Source of the DNA: Teratosphaeria epicoccoides
Lineage: Eukaryota > Ascomycota > Dothideomycetes > Mycosphaerellales > Teratosphaeriaceae
Assembly: GCA_021401465.1 (NCBI GenBank)
Contig: JADDMT010000140.1
Span: 1-64,000, forward strand
Direction: 5' to 3'
DNA: 64,000 nt
A program made the position numbers and the translations under genes. Below, piece after piece: positions 22,352 through 35,882 of the stretch (the first letter of the stretch is position 1; every line of letters begins with the position of its first letter). The notes under the pieces were generated by a model. That model had not been told where the DNA came from and did no database searches. It saw only the letters and a program-made list of their open reading frames with translations.

Positions 22352-25300
22352 ATGTCTAGAGCACTACAAACTCGCAACTAACGCGTAGTAAGCACTATCC
22401 CGAGCGCCTGCGATAGCGAAGCTAGCCTAAGTAACTAGCCTACAGAAGTACCTACTACGAGCGACACTACATCGAGCGACGGTTCCGCTAGAGGCTAATT
22501 ACGCGGCGGACAAGGTAGTAGACCCCCCGCATAGGGACCGCAGCTAACCCTGACTATTGACCTAGCCCTTGTAGCTACGATTGTCGATTAGGTCGCAAAC
22601 TGCCTTGCGAACTAGAGCTAGAGCCGCACCGCTTCTAGTAGCGACAACGGCGAGGACGACGAAGACGTCGCTATAAGTAGTACTAATGAACTAGCGGACG
22701 AAGAAATCTAGCGAGATTTCACACTAGGGACCCGCGAAGACAACTTACTAGGAGGCGCAGACCCTCCGCGTGTGCCTACGAACCTAGTGCCTAAATTCGG
22801 GGCTATAGTAGGCTAACTAGGAGGTAGTTGTAACGCATGCAACCTGAAGCCGTTTAAGGGAGACACCTTGAAGGAGGCTCGAACTTTCTTGTAGGCATGT
22901 AAGGCAGTTTTCGTGCTTAACCTACGCGGATATTCTACAGAGGGCGAACGAGTCGCCTTTAGTGTAATGTAGCTCGAAGAGGATAAGGAACCTCGCAACA
23001 ATTAGCATGAGCGGTATGACCTTATGCGGGTCTATAACAGAACATATACATAGGTAGACTTTCGCTAGTTCTGTGTCGACTAGGTCGAGGATCCAGGGAA
23101 TCGCGCCCTTACCATGTCTGTCGAGTACAAGAAGCCTAAGCAGGGGAAGGGACAAATAACCTCTAGCTTCGCTACCTACCTCGCTACACTCGAGAGACAG
23201 ATACTACTCTATACTAAGACGTAACGCGTGCGGCACTTGCTCGTTAAACTTAATGACAATCTTCAGAACATAATCATGACTTTCTATGAACTTCCGACAA
23301 CTTGGCAAGACCTCGTGTCCCTTGCGACATGTATGGAAATCACCTTGAAGCGAAATGGAAAATCGGGCAGTAAGGACAATAAGCGTCTAAGCCCTGAAGA
23401 CCTACCGAAGGGCCGCTATTACAAGCGCCCTAGGGGTCACGTCTAACGCGGTAGTTCATTCTAGAGGAGTAAGCCCTCTAAGCTAAAAGACAGTGGCGAG
23501 AAGCCTCCGAGTAGCTGCTACATCTGTGGAGCAAGGGACTACTAGGCGGCTTGCTGTCCTAAACGAAGTAATAGGAAGAAGGTAAGCAAGGTGTCCGAAA
23601 CCTCCCTAGAGGGGAGGCGAAAGAAGGACAAGCCCGAGATAACCGAATGGCTACCGCGGGTATCTAAGCTGTCTATTACCGATAGTATAGACTCGTGGCC
23701 TGCCTAGCGCCTATCCGGTGCGGTCCGAGTTAATAGCTTACTCGAGCTAGTAGACTATATGTTAGATGACCTTGCGGAGGTTAACGTGATACCCTAGAGG
23801 GTAATCGTACGGCTTAGTTTGAAGCCGATCCTAGGAGCCCTGCTACCTACCATGAAGTCCTTTCGGGGCGAAGGCGCAGCGGCTCGAGGCGCGTACAACG
23901 TGCGCCTCTAACTCGCGGACTCCTTAGGAGAAGTGCGCGAGACTAACGAAGTCTTCTACGCTAAAGACGTTCCTAATAAGGAGCTCCTACTCGGCCGCCC
24001 TTAGCGCTACAAGCAGGGAGTCGTTGTTAATAGAGCTACTAACAACTAGTTCTATAGCTCTATAGGCGAAGTTCCTGCGGTACAGATACGTGACGCATAT
24101 AGCTTCTACAAGGACATGAAGAAGGTCTAATGCGTGTATGCGGTCTGCATACAGAACGTCAAGGAAGACGTTACCCTTCCGCCTGAGTTAGAGGAATACG
24201 CCGATATTTTCGACGTAGAGGCTGCGGCCTATGCCCGGGCCCTAGACGCGGAACATGCGATTAACCTTAAGGAGGGTTACAATCCTCCGCATTAACCTCT
24301 GTACCCTATGTCGGAATTGTAGCTCGAAACACTTCGAGACTACCTCTACAAGGCGTAAAGGAACGCGTAGATCCGACGAAGCGACAGCGAGGCTAGAGCG
24401 TTAGTTATGTTCGTCCTAAAGAAGGACAACACGCTCCGCCTATACGTTAACTATAGGGGCCTTAACGTAGTAACCTAGAAGAACTGCTGCCCCCTACTAC
24501 TTATTAGCGAGACGCTTGACCGCCTTAGTCGCGCTGCCATCTTCTTGTCTATTGACTTGAAGGACGCCTACTACTAGATACTAATCCGAAAGGGCGACAA
24601 GTAGAAGACTACATTCCGAACGCGGTATAGACACTTTAAGTATATAGTGATGCTATTCGGCTTGACTAACGCACTAGCAACGTTCTAAGCGTATATGAAC
24701 CGGGCCCTAGCCGGCCTCGTTAACACCTGCTACGTAGTATATTTAGACGATATACTAGTCTACTCTGACTTAAAGGAGGAGCATATTCGGCACCTAAGGA
24801 TAGTACTCGAACGGCTCTACAAGTTCGCTCTATACGCGAACCTAAAGAAGTGCTTATTCCTGACAGATAGGATTAAGTTTCTTGGATACATCGTCTCTAC
24901 GGAAGGAGTCATCATGGATGACTAAAGGGTGTCTGTAATCGTGGAGTAGTTATAGCTAACTACCCTCCGAGAAGTGCAGGTGTTCCTAGGATTTACTAAC
25001 TTCTATTGCAGATTCATATGATCCTACTCGAAGATCATGGCTCCCCTCACGGCCCTCGCAAAGGGCGCGGTTCGAGGAAAAAAGCTAGGGATAGTGCCTT
25101 AGGAGGAGGCTTAGAGCAAGGCTTTCTCTAAACTTAAAGCAGGTTTTTAAACTGCGCCTATACTTCGGCACTTTGACCTCGCTACAAAGATCTAGATAGA
25201 GACTAATGCTTCAAAATTCGCAATAGCCGCAATTATATCGCAGCTCTAGTCGCACGAAGGTAGTGCGCGATAGTACCCGATTGCCTTCTAGTTGCGGAAG

Positions 25301-27327
25301 ATGCAGGGCGCTAAGCTCAACTATGAGACTTACGACTAAGAGCTTTTAGCTATTGTTAACAGCTTCAAGGAGTACTAACACTACCTCGAAGGCGTAGCGT
25401 ACCCTATTAAAGTGCTTACTAACTATAATAACCTTCGCGGCTTCATAGGCGTGAAGCAGCTAAGTAGTCAGCAAGCAAGGTAGGCGACTTTCCTCGCTAG
25501 CTTTGACTTCGTTATCTAGCATCGTTCTAGAAAGACGAATCCGGCCGACAGTCCTTCGCAGCGACTAGACTACGACACTAGGGAGGAGGGTAACTAATAG
25601 CTTCTCCCTACGCTACAAACGAAGCTTGCTATTTAGGGCGGCAATCTGTCGTTAGCTCCTCTTGTAGGTCGACTGCAGGTCTAATGGGGCCTTATAGCCT
25701 CTGCTAGCGACGAACCCTCCTATCTAGCGGTTGTAGCGACCGTGTCTAGCTCGATCCGTGCGGTAGTTAACTAGCTTACATGTAGTAAGCATGCAATGTC
25801 TAAAGAACCCTTTAAAGAAGTCTCGAGACTTATTCAGCAGTTGCAAGAGCGAGAACCGGAGTTAATTAATGAGGGTGTAGCCCTCTAGGACACTATAGGC
25901 GGTCCGAAGTATTAGACTAAGTTAGGCGACTTGTAGTACTTTGATAATAGGCTCTACGTACCTGCTAACTACGTACTCTGTTCGCAGCTCCTCTATATTC
26001 ATCATGACAATGAACTCGCGGGCCATTTTAGCGCAGAGAAGACAAACGCACTTCTCGGACGCAAATACTAGTAGCCTACGCTAGAACAGGATGTCTCTGA
26101 CTATGTCAAATCCTGCTAGACGTGCTAGATTAGCAAATCTCGGCGCTATCGCCCCTATAGTAATGCTTAGGCGCTCCTACTACTAGAGAGACTATAGCAA
26201 GACTTGGCCATAGATTTTATTACTAATTTGCCGCTAGCAAAGTAGAGAGGCGATGTAGATAATGCTATCCTTGTAGTAGTCGACTAATACTTAAAGATGA
26301 ATGTCTTCATCCTATGTACGAAAAAGTGCATAAGTAGCGAGCTTGCGCGACTACTTCACGACAAAGTCATATAGCGCTTTAGTGTCCCCTAAAGTATCCT
26401 ATCAGATCGAGGTTCTGTCTTTACTAGTAAATACTAGCAAGAATTTGTGTTTAAGGCGCGTGTCAAGTACTGCCTAAGTATAGCATTCTATCCGCAGACT
26501 AATAGTCAGACTAAACGTATGAACTAGACTCTTAAGTAGTACCTTCGGTGCTACTACGCTAAGAACCAGGATGCCTAGGCCGACGTAATTCCTATGGCGG
26601 AATTTGCAGTTAATAATAGCGTGCATGCTACTATGCGCATGTCGCCATTTCAGATTCTTTATAGCTTTGATCCGGAAATATACCTAGAACCGCCTTAGGA
26701 CGAGTCTTCTAAGGAGAGGGTGCTAGCCGCCGCGGAATTAGCGCGGCGTATGCGCGAGGTACATTCGGTGCTAATAGAATACTAGAAAAAGGCCTTAGAA
26801 TCCTAGATTAAATATAATAATGCCTATGCTAAACCGATGTAGTACGCAGTTAGTACGCAGTTAGTACGAAGGTATTACTATTAACGAAGAATCTCAAGCT
26901 AAAACTTCTAAGCAAAAAGATGACGCCAAGGTTCGTCGGACCCTTCTAGATACGCGACGTAATAGGCTCGCAGGCGTACTAGCTATTATTGCTATTATTG
27001 TATTGTGTGCATGACGTCTTCTACGTATCTCTACTTAAACTATAGGTATAGCGCGAGGGCGAAGAGCCCGCGGACTTGATGCTAGTAGCAGAAGAGAACG
27101 AAGAGTAGGAAGTCGAGGGTATTAAGGACAGTATGCAGCGTAAGGGCGTAACATACTATCTAGTAAAGTAGAAAGGATACCTACCTAAGTACATATAATA
27201 GGTTCCGGCCGAAGACTACAAGAATGCTCTAGAAGCTATTCGTGAATTCGAAGAGTAGAGGAGGCGTAAGTAGGGCTTAAGAAGGTCGATTCGTAGGAAG
27301 ATAAGGGCTTTAGAGCAGAATTCTTGA
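22352..27327 (+). pseudogene. GypA3 gag-pol, single frame, RIP-broken
   Basis: Starts at ATG 22352 and ends TGA 27325. Removing one 11-bp tandem duplication (26843-26864) leaves 1655 codons in one frame, so gag and pol are fused in GypA. Gag covers about 22352-23630, with a zinc knuckle near 23517 whose His is Tyr here (CAC to TAC). The protease region near 23763 reads L-D-D-L-A-E-V-N where D-S/T-G is usual. RT has [10 protein letters not shown] near 24735; RNase H about 25190-25560; integrase about 25950-26680; chromodomain about 27130-27260. Dozens of TAG/TAA. The segments 23228-23446 and 24695-24925 remain open. Confidence 0.9.
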
Positions 27328-27718
27328 CATGTGTATATAGCGCATAACGCGCGGAGTAACAACAAGAAGCAAACGCCCTACTTATACATCATTGATGCCT
27401 AAAGGCACACCTAGAATAAACCTAAGAAGAACAAGAGACATGCTTGGATTAGCTTCGTAGCTAATGCTTAGCGACTACTAGTTAGGGGCTTCCTAACCGA
27501 ACCTGAAGCAGGAGAGTCTTTCTTGTTACAGTCCGCTAGGGACTGCCTACCTGCATAGGGTCTACTAAATACCCCGAAGCGACCATGAATAACAGGGGTA
27601 GTAACGCTATGAAGAGAGGCTAGCATCTTCTTCTTTAGTAGGTTGCGAGGGAGCTTGTCTTCAGAGCCTATAGTAGCTTGAGAACTAGCGACATCCTTAC
27701 TACGCCTAGTTGCGACGA

Positions 27719-28207
27719 TGTCATAAGTGTCAGGAGTACTGTCCGGAGTACTGTAGGATACAGGATCATGAGGGTCCTAAGTGCTATAAGTCATAGTATA
27801 GTCATAGGAGTACTATGAGTTATAGGCATAGTTATAGGAGAAAGGATCTGTCACGTGAGGATAGATCCCCGGATCTGTAGGGTTAGTCTACAGATCCATA
27901 GGCCTATAAGGAAGAAGGGATCTGTCATGGGATACTAGACCCTTAGATCTGTAGGGTTAGTCTACAGATCTATAGACATAGATCTATTAGGTCTATCGAC
28001 AGATCTAACAGAGCTGCTCTGTCTCTCTAGTATATAGGGATAGCTTTAGGACAGGCAGTTAGGAGCTTCGTGCTTAATCTCAATTTAATCCTCTCTTGCT
28101 TAGAGGAGAGTTAGTTACAAGGTTAACTGCTATTGTCAATATTCTTCACAGCTCTGCGAGTCTAACACCTGATCCCCTTCCTGCTATTAGCACCTACCCT
28201 TATGACA
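27719..28207 (+). repeat. GypB4 5' LTR (489 bp)
   Basis: TGTCATAAG...TTATGACA. It holds the same palindrome series as GypB3, weakened by C to T and G to A changes. Confidence 0.95.
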
Positions 28208-28386
28208 TTTTAAGCATTACTTCTAAGGAAGCATCAGGAGACTCGTCGAGCGCTTAACATACGCCTATGTCAAGTAGTTCTTCAACTGTCAGTTCAAGTT
28301 CTAGCGACAGTTAACTGACACTACGAGAACAAGTTGCTACTATACCTTAAGTCACGTAGTAGCTCGAATCCATTTACCTTAGCGAG

Positions 28387-30165
28387 ATGGCTCTAGCATC
28401 CGTCGCAGGTTTAACTACTAGGAATGGACACGGCAACAATGGCTTTAAGATAGGAAGCCCTACAGAGTTCATAGGATAACGATCTCAAGTCGAGATGTTT
28501 ATCCTATAATGCTAGTTAGCATTTAACGTAGATACGGAACGGTTTACGACACATCATAAGCGAATGATGTACATTGTCTCTTACCTGAAGGGACTAGCGT
28601 TCGAGTTTATCTAGCCTTATCTGACAGATTATCTAGATCACGTCAGCAACGCCGAAGCCAGGAAGACGACGACTAGGGAGATTCTCAACTTAGACAAGTC
28701 CTTGTTTAAGGCATTACGCGAAGCGTTTAGGCTTAGTAATAAGCAACAAGAGGCCGAGAGAGCTCTCCTAGGAATCTAGCAGAAGGGTTCTGCTACTAAG
28801 TACCGCGCGGACTTTTAGACCCTCTCTGCTCGAGTCGACTAGAATGATAACGCTTTAGCTGCTTAGTTCTACTAGGGACTAAAGGAGACGGTTAAAGACG
28901 AAATTGCCCGAGGAGATTAGCTAACGACATTCAAGGAAATGAGCGATCTCGCGATTAGAATCGATAATCGCATCTAGGAACGATAGCAAGAACGACAACA
29001 TGGAAATCGCAAGCTAGCACAGGCTAACCATAAGGTCTAACAATCGGCACCGAAATGGCGAAGCGATTACTATAGTCTCTAACCTATAGAATTAGATGCG
29101 ACTAAGGGGCGTCCAAGGAATAGACCCTGAGGAAAGCCGCGGAAAGGCTCTCCTAATCAGAATGGTCTGAAGAAGGCATTCGACAAGAGTAATCTCAAGT
29201 GCTATAACTGTGGAAAGAAAGGACACTTTTCCCGCGAATGTTTTGCGAAGAAGTAACGACAAGAGCTGCCTAGGATAGAGCAGGCTCGCGTAACAACGAC
29301 AGCACCTAAGCAAAAGGCCGCTATTACTCGAGAACCGGACTATGCCGCACTTACTTAGACTACGTGCTACGACGACGATTGTCGAATTCACATGAGTGAT
29401 AAAGATGGTTCCAGATAGTACCCTAGCCGAAATAAGGCATAGTCGATCTGTGCGCTAAGGGGAACACCTTCTAGTACAACAGTCCTAAGGCAACAGGAAC
29501 TAGAAGAAGAAGAAGAAGGTTCGGACGACAACTACGAGCTTGTCGAAGCCGTCATTCCTAATTCCGAGGAAGACGAGAGCATAGAGCGATAGGCTATGCT
29601 GCCGCATAACATCGGACTCGACATTATCCGAATCATACAGAACTAGTAGGCTTAGGCTTGCCTATAGATTAATGGAGTACAATACGTCGACTAGCTTCAG
29701 TATGACGAACTAGCTGACCGTATGCGACGATACTTGAGGAGACTACTAGTCGTAGCTTAACCTTACGCGCATCAGAAAGTTGTCTAAGAAATTGTACTGT
29801 TCGGGGTAGAGTTCACGCCCTAGGGAGGCTACCTAACCTACGAAGGTATTTAGATTCCAAGAGCGCTACGACTCCGAGTCTACTACTTAAAGATAGAGTA
29901 CGCAAGAAACACGCAGGAACAGCGAGGCTAAGAACAAGAACGATCTCTTAGGCTAGAAAACAGTAACGCTTAGAGAAGAAGCTAAGACCGCACGATCCCT
30001 GAACTAGTCCGTGAAGACAGTTATTCGGGAAACGACGAGGTCCGCCGGAATTAGACCTACGGACAGACTAGATAGGGCTGCAACGATGTGCCGCGATCGG
30101 CGCCAGATACGCGAACAACCTTAGAGTATAGGTGCATATCGACAAAACGCTAGCTAGGGCCTTAA
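28387..30165 (+). pseudogene. GypB4 gag
   Basis: ATG 28387 to TAATAG at 30163 in one frame. Zinc knuckle near 29200-29241, with the His after the first Cys changed to Tyr but the spacing Cys and His kept. EEEEE run near 29505. Many Gln/Trp codons are stops. Confidence 0.84.
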
Positions 30166-33100
30166 TAGATTCAGGATGTACTAGAATCTTTATGACGCCA
30201 AAGTTCGCCAGGACAGCTAGGATAAAGCTACAGGCGAAGACGAATGCTTTCTCGCTACAAGCGATTAATAGAAAGCTAGTCACGTACAACTAAGGAGTAG
30301 TTAACGAAGAGACTAAGATGATGCCTCTACAGATAGGACGCTACTAAGAGATGCTCTAGTTCGACATCACGGAGTCACTAGGCTTAGATGTAGTACTAGG
30401 GTTGCCATGGCTAAGAAACGCTAACCCCTATATCGACTAGAAGAATGAGAGGATCTAGTTCCCGGAACTCTCAAGATCGATACCTCTACCTGTAGTGCAC
30501 GACGCACTAGGCAAGATCGAAATATGTGCTATGACTTTAAGCGAGATAGTAGCCGCCATTAAGGATCTAGAACAGGAAGTGCATGTCCTATAGGTCAAAG
30601 CAACGCAATCAGAAGTCAAGGTCGAATTCATAGTTCCCGATAAGTATAAAGAGTTCGCTACTCTTTTCGAGGAAGAACCCGACTAAGAAGCTCTACTAGA
30701 ACACTAGGAGTAGGACTACGGGATACCCTTACTCCCTAGCAAGACACTAACGAAGCAATTAGTTCGCCCGTTGTTAGCAGCGAAACTAGAGATTCTCCGG
30801 AAGTACCTAGAAGACAACCTCCGGAAAGGCTTCATCCGCGAGTCGTAGTCCCTAGCTAGATATCTAATCCTGTTTGTACCTAAGGGGGAAGATGACTAGC
30901 GACTCTGCGTAGATTATCGTAGATTAAACGACATCATGATAAAGAATAGTTATCCGCTTCCTTTGCTCTCGGAATTACAGGACCGCCTACAAGGAGCAAT
31001 GTAGTTCTCAAAGTTCGACATACCTAGAGTGTATAACCGAATTCGAATTAAGGAAGGCGAAGAATAGAAGACTACGTTCCGAACTAGGTTCGGACACTAC
31101 GAGTACATAGTTATGCTATTTAGGTTAACAAACGCCCTGGCTACATGGCAGGCATTTATTAACAACGTACTACGAGAGTACCTTAACGTCTTTGTGGTTG
31201 TATACCTAGACGACATCCTCGTCTATTCCCAGACGATCGAAGAGCATAGGACTTACGTGCGCAAGGTACTTTAGAAGCTCTAGGATTACTGGCTAAAGGT
31301 CAAGCCGCAGAAGAGCGAGTTTCATAAGCAGGAAGTATAATTCCTTAGCTACGTAGTAGCATCTATAGGAGATTTGTGGCAAACTATTCGAAGATCACGG
31401 TACTACTTACGACTCTTACGACGAAGGATACACTATTCGTATAGGACGACGCCTAACGGAATGCCTTCGAGGAACTTAAGCGACAATTTACAGATCAGCT
31501 AATCTTACTTGTGTTCGACCTAGATAAGCCTATCACAGTCGAAACAGATGCCTCCGATGTAGCACTCGGGGCATGCTTGAGTTAACTAGGACTAAGTAGA
31601 CGACTACAGCTAGTCGCCTACTACTCGAGGAAATTGTCTAGACCGGAACTCCGTTATAACGTCTACAACAAAGAACTTCTAGCTATAGTAGACGCCTACA
31701 AGGCCTGGCGAGTCTACTTAGAAGGTTCTAAGCACTAGGTCATAGTCTACACAGACTATGAGAACTTGCGATACTTCATAATGACGAAAGAGTTAAACTA
31801 ACGACAGGTTTAGTAGAGCAAGGAGCTCTCTAGTTTTAACTGCAAGATCGTCTATCGCAAGGGGACTAATAACGCACGCGCCGATGCACTTAGCCGCCAG
31901 ACAGACTACATGAAGGGCGTGAAGCAGGAGAAACATGCTGTTCTCTAGGAAAATAGCGATAGCACGCTAGGAGTCAACTAACTCGCGGCCATGACTGTTA
32001 CATAGACTAGTGAATTTCAGGACGACCTGAAGAACGCGCTAGTCCATGACCTAACTGCACTCGCTGTCTGCGACGACATGAATAGACAGGAGGATTAGGA
32101 AGACAAAGACAGAATCCTTCTGTTTCAAGGATTAGTATACGTGCTAACGTCTTTACAATTAGAACTACTATGCCTCCGACATGACGTACCTTAGGCAGGA
32201 CACCCGGGAGTGTCTAAAATGAAGCAAATTCTCTGACAAGAATATTACTTCCCTAGGATGAGCAAGGCAATCGAGGACTACGTCTGTCGATGTGTGACTT
32301 GCTAACGAAGTAAGCATAACTGTCACAAACCGTATAGGCTACTACGACTACTTAAGGTACCTTAACGGCTATAGGAATCACTCGCCATGGATTTTATTGT
32401 TAAACTACCTTAGTCGAGAGAACCCGCTACTAATGAGTTCTTCGACAGGATCATGGTAGTAGTCGACCGATTCACTAAGTTTAGGAAGTTTATCCCTTAC
32501 CGCGAAGACTTCAAGACTAAAGATATCGCGCATGTCTTCATCAAATAGGTAGTAGCACTACATGGCATGCTATAGGACCTAGTAACAGATCGAGGATCCG
32601 TATTTACCTCTAACTTCTAGAGAGCCCTAATGAGACAATTCTAGGTCAAACATCGACTAAGTACTTCCTTCTACCCTTAGACAGATAGACAGACAGAACG
32701 CCTAAATTAGACGTTAGAACAGTACCTTCGATCCTATGTGAATAGGGACTAGAACAACTAGGTAGAGTTGTTGCTAATAGCACAACTCGCGTATAATAGT
32801 ACGCTAGCAGAGTCGACAGGACTCTCGCTATTTCAGATGGCGTATGGATCAGCTATAGAAGACATTCCGGACGTCTTAGCTAGTAATCCGAACCTAGTAG
32901 CACTTAGACGAGTAGAACATCTACGCCGACTGCAAACAGAAGCACGACTCGACCTGTAGTTCTATTAGCAGAACATAGCATAGTACGCGAATCGTAAGAG
33001 AATTAAGGGACTAATTCTAAAGGAGGGAGACAAGGTGTATCTCCTCTGCTGTCACATCAAATCGGACAAGCTAAGTAAAAAACTAGACGCTGTAAAACTA

Positions 33101-33448
33101 GGACTATTCAGGATCAAGGCTAAGAAGGGACCAGTTAATTTTGAGTTATAGCTACCCGAGCAGATGAGAATACACCTGGTGTTCTATGTCTCTCTACTAG
33201 AACAAGCAGCGCTAGACGCCGCACTGTAAACAGAACCCTTACTACTCGGCCCTAAAGTAGAAGAATCGGAGTACACTGTCGAAAAGATTGTCGACACTAG
33301 CTAGCGGGACAGACAGCGAGAGTACTTAGTAAAATGGGAAGGATATAGGAGTACCGAGAACACCTAGGAACCCCTAGAACATCTGCGAAACTGTCAGCAA
33401 AAAATACGGAGTTTCGAGAAAGGAACGAACCTAGGAAGAAGATCCTAA
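30057..33448 (+). pseudogene. GypB4 pol with internal deletion
   Basis: Same domains as GypB3 pol, ending TAA 33446. About 103 bp is missing at 31362/31363, just after the RT core ([11 protein letters not shown] near 31196), which also shifts the frame. Integrase core 32390-32950; chromodomain 33270-33420. Dense TAG codons. Dead by deletion and RIP. Confidence 0.87.
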
Positions 33449-34063
33449 GCCATGACTAGACTCCTGCGGGATGCTGTCAGTCGGCTCGGCTATCACGCCA
33501 TCCAGGAAACCCTAATATGAGGCGTTAGTAAAACACTCTATTACGCTCCATGTCATAGGACTAAGAGCGAGACCGGCTAAAGGATCTAGGTCAAGAAGAA
33601 ACCTAGCCTGCAAGAGAGCCTGTTCTTCGGCCTCATCCTCCCTAATCTCACGCTCCTCGAGAGCGCGACTATCCTCGACCTCCTAGTCGACTACGTCTAA
33701 CTGTTTTCGAAGACGCATCTCCTTTGCATGCGCCTCTATTATCTTCTGCGAAGCCTCGGCTAGGACCGCCTTCGCATGATCGAGATCGGCAATTAGTCTT
33801 TTCCGCTAATTGCCTAACTTCTTCTATTCGACCTCTGTCACCTTCGCGTCGCAACTCTGACAGTTGCTAAAGTGACATTACGAACATTTCCCTAAGGAAA
33901 TGTGTACCCGACAAACGAGTTTTAACTCTTAATACCGAGTGCAGGACTTCATGCTGTCCTAGCCCTAACGATAGATTCGATTTGCGCGGCGTTTACGTTT
34001 CTGCGTTAAAGGGGCGTTAGTGTCTAGAATGACACAAGGCAGTAATGTAGAAAGAGAAGACAT
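33431..34063 (-). pseudogene. GypB4 antisense Zn2Cys6-like gene
   Basis: ATG kept at 34063, end at 33431, 633 nt as in GypB3. Some cysteines of the cluster are changed to Tyr or other residues by G to A. The coiled-coil part (33669-33854) is still open. Overlaps the end of pol by 18 bp. Confidence 0.65.
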
Positions 34064-34142
34064 TACAGCGTAAGAAGAGTAGCAAGAGAAACCCCGCACT
34101 AATAAGGTAGCTTAGGGACGAGCTAGGCTAAGAGGGGGATAG

Positions 34143-34631
34143 TGTCATAAGTGTCAGGAGTACTATCCAGAGTACTGTAGGATACAGGATCATGAGGGTC
34201 CTAAGTGCTATGAGTCATAGTATAGTCATAGGAGTACTATGAGTCATAGGCATAGTCATAGGAGAAAGGATCTGTCATGTGAGGACAGATCCCTAGATCT
34301 GTAGGGTTAGTCTACAGATCTATAGGCCTACAAGGAAGAAGGGATCTGTCACGGGATACTAGACCCTTAGATCTGTAGGGTTAGTCTACAGATCTGTAGA
34401 CATAGATCTGTCGGGTCTGTCGACAGATCTAACAGAGCTGCTCTGTCTCTCTAGTATATAGGGATAGCTTTAGGACAGGCAGTTAGGAGCTTCGTGCTTA
34501 ATCTTAATTTAATCCTCTCTTGCTTAGAGGAGAGTTAGTTACAAGGTTAACTGCCATTGTCGATATTCTTCACAGCTCTGCGAGTCTAACACCTGATCCC
34601 CTTCCTGCTATCGGCACCTACCCTTATAACA
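34143..34631 (+). repeat. GypB4 3' LTR (489 bp)
   Basis: TGTCATAAG...TTATAACA; the last G of TGACA is A here. Followed by the GACGA duplication. Confidence 0.95.
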
Positions 34632-35882
34632 GACGACTACCTCATCCTTAGCATTAGAAGGCGAAGAGACTTAAGCGCGCTTGCGGCTGTTACGCTCGGC
34701 CCTCGAGATCATCTTGCGCTTCTTGACACGAGTGTCGACTACATCATTAGACTTAGTGTCTCCCTTAGGCGTAACTAGTATAGTGACACTATGGCGCGAA
34801 GGGATCACGTTAGGACCGAAGGTATCCTAGACGTCGTCATCCTCCTTATCCTCAAAGATCTAGCCTAGAGGCTTATGCCTTAGCGTTTTAACAGACGTAG
34901 TACAGGTCGCAAGCAGGGAAGGTTCGGCTTCCTCGTCACTGACCTTAATTTCGGCCCTGGCCTTCTTCTTCTTCTTAGACAGTAGCGTCAAGGCGGCGTA
35001 GGCGGCAGCGCTACAATGTGTTAGCTTTACGTACGCGACAGGATTCGAGTAAGTAACTTACAGCTTAGTCCTCAGGACCGGCTTAGAGGCAGGCTGTCTC
35101 TCGGTACGGCGCTAGGGCGTAGCCTTAGCGGCAGGAGCGGTAAATTGCTTGATAACCTTCTTGCGGGTTATCCGCGTCTCGAAGTCATCGTTAATAGAGG
35201 CAAGGGCCCCGAGTTGCTAACGCTGACAGCTAGTCGGATATTTCTCGACGCTAACGTTAGCCTAGCGGAGAAAGTCAGCATTCATACTTAGAGGGTACCT
35301 ATACTATATACGTACTATAGCGAAGGTCTTAACCCTAACGGTTAGCACCTTCAAGATCTTCTAGACTAAGTCTGCGATCAGACCTAGACAAACGTTTTCG
35401 CCTGTTAGTAGAGAGTCGAAGTAAACACTGCTATGAGAACAGTTAGCAGTCGCGGTGAAGCACGAGAGGGCGCTAAGCAGGTAGGCGAGTACCTCGCGGT
35501 ACTTAGCCTGTAGCCTGTTCATAGTCAGAGTGCCTTTAGCAATCCCCTTATTACGCGCACTCTAGAAGTCATCGATGATACGGCAGAGCTAGTTGTACTC
35601 GCTATACACCTCTTCAGGGAGGTCTTAGCATTTTTGATGCTTGCTATTGCAGTTGACATAATTATAGTAGATACTGCCCTCATTAAATCCGCTGACGTAG
35701 ATCTTAGCTATGCTTTAGTTAGTACAAGTCACGCATACCTCGCGGGTAGGGGACGCCTTACTAACACGCGGAGGAGAGATGTGTGCAGCTTAGCTACTAA
35801 GGTTGTCAAGGCATTGTCGACACGAGCGACAATCGCAGGTAGAGCGAGTAGCGTCGAACTTAGTCTGTAGCATATAAGCTAT

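Larger units (their letters stand above)
27719..34631 (+). mobile_element. GypB4: 6913-bp chromovirus copy
   Basis: Flanked by a perfect 5-bp duplication GACGA (27714-27718, 34632-34636) in the GypA3 antisense gene. The LTRs are 489 bp. It differs from GypB3 by a deletion of about 103 bp in pol and much heavier RIP. Confidence 0.95.
27468..35882 (-). pseudogene. GypA3 antisense zinc-binding gene, split by GypB4
   Basis: The two parts are 34632-35882 (5' part) and 27468-27718 (3' part). Counting the duplicated GACGA once, they sum to 1497 nt, the family length. The start codon at 35882 reads ATA. Internal Gln codons are stops. The first third still shows the CX2C pairs in part. TATA box at 36037-36044 on the minus strand. 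The gene is destroyed both by insertion and by RIP. Confidence 0.83.
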
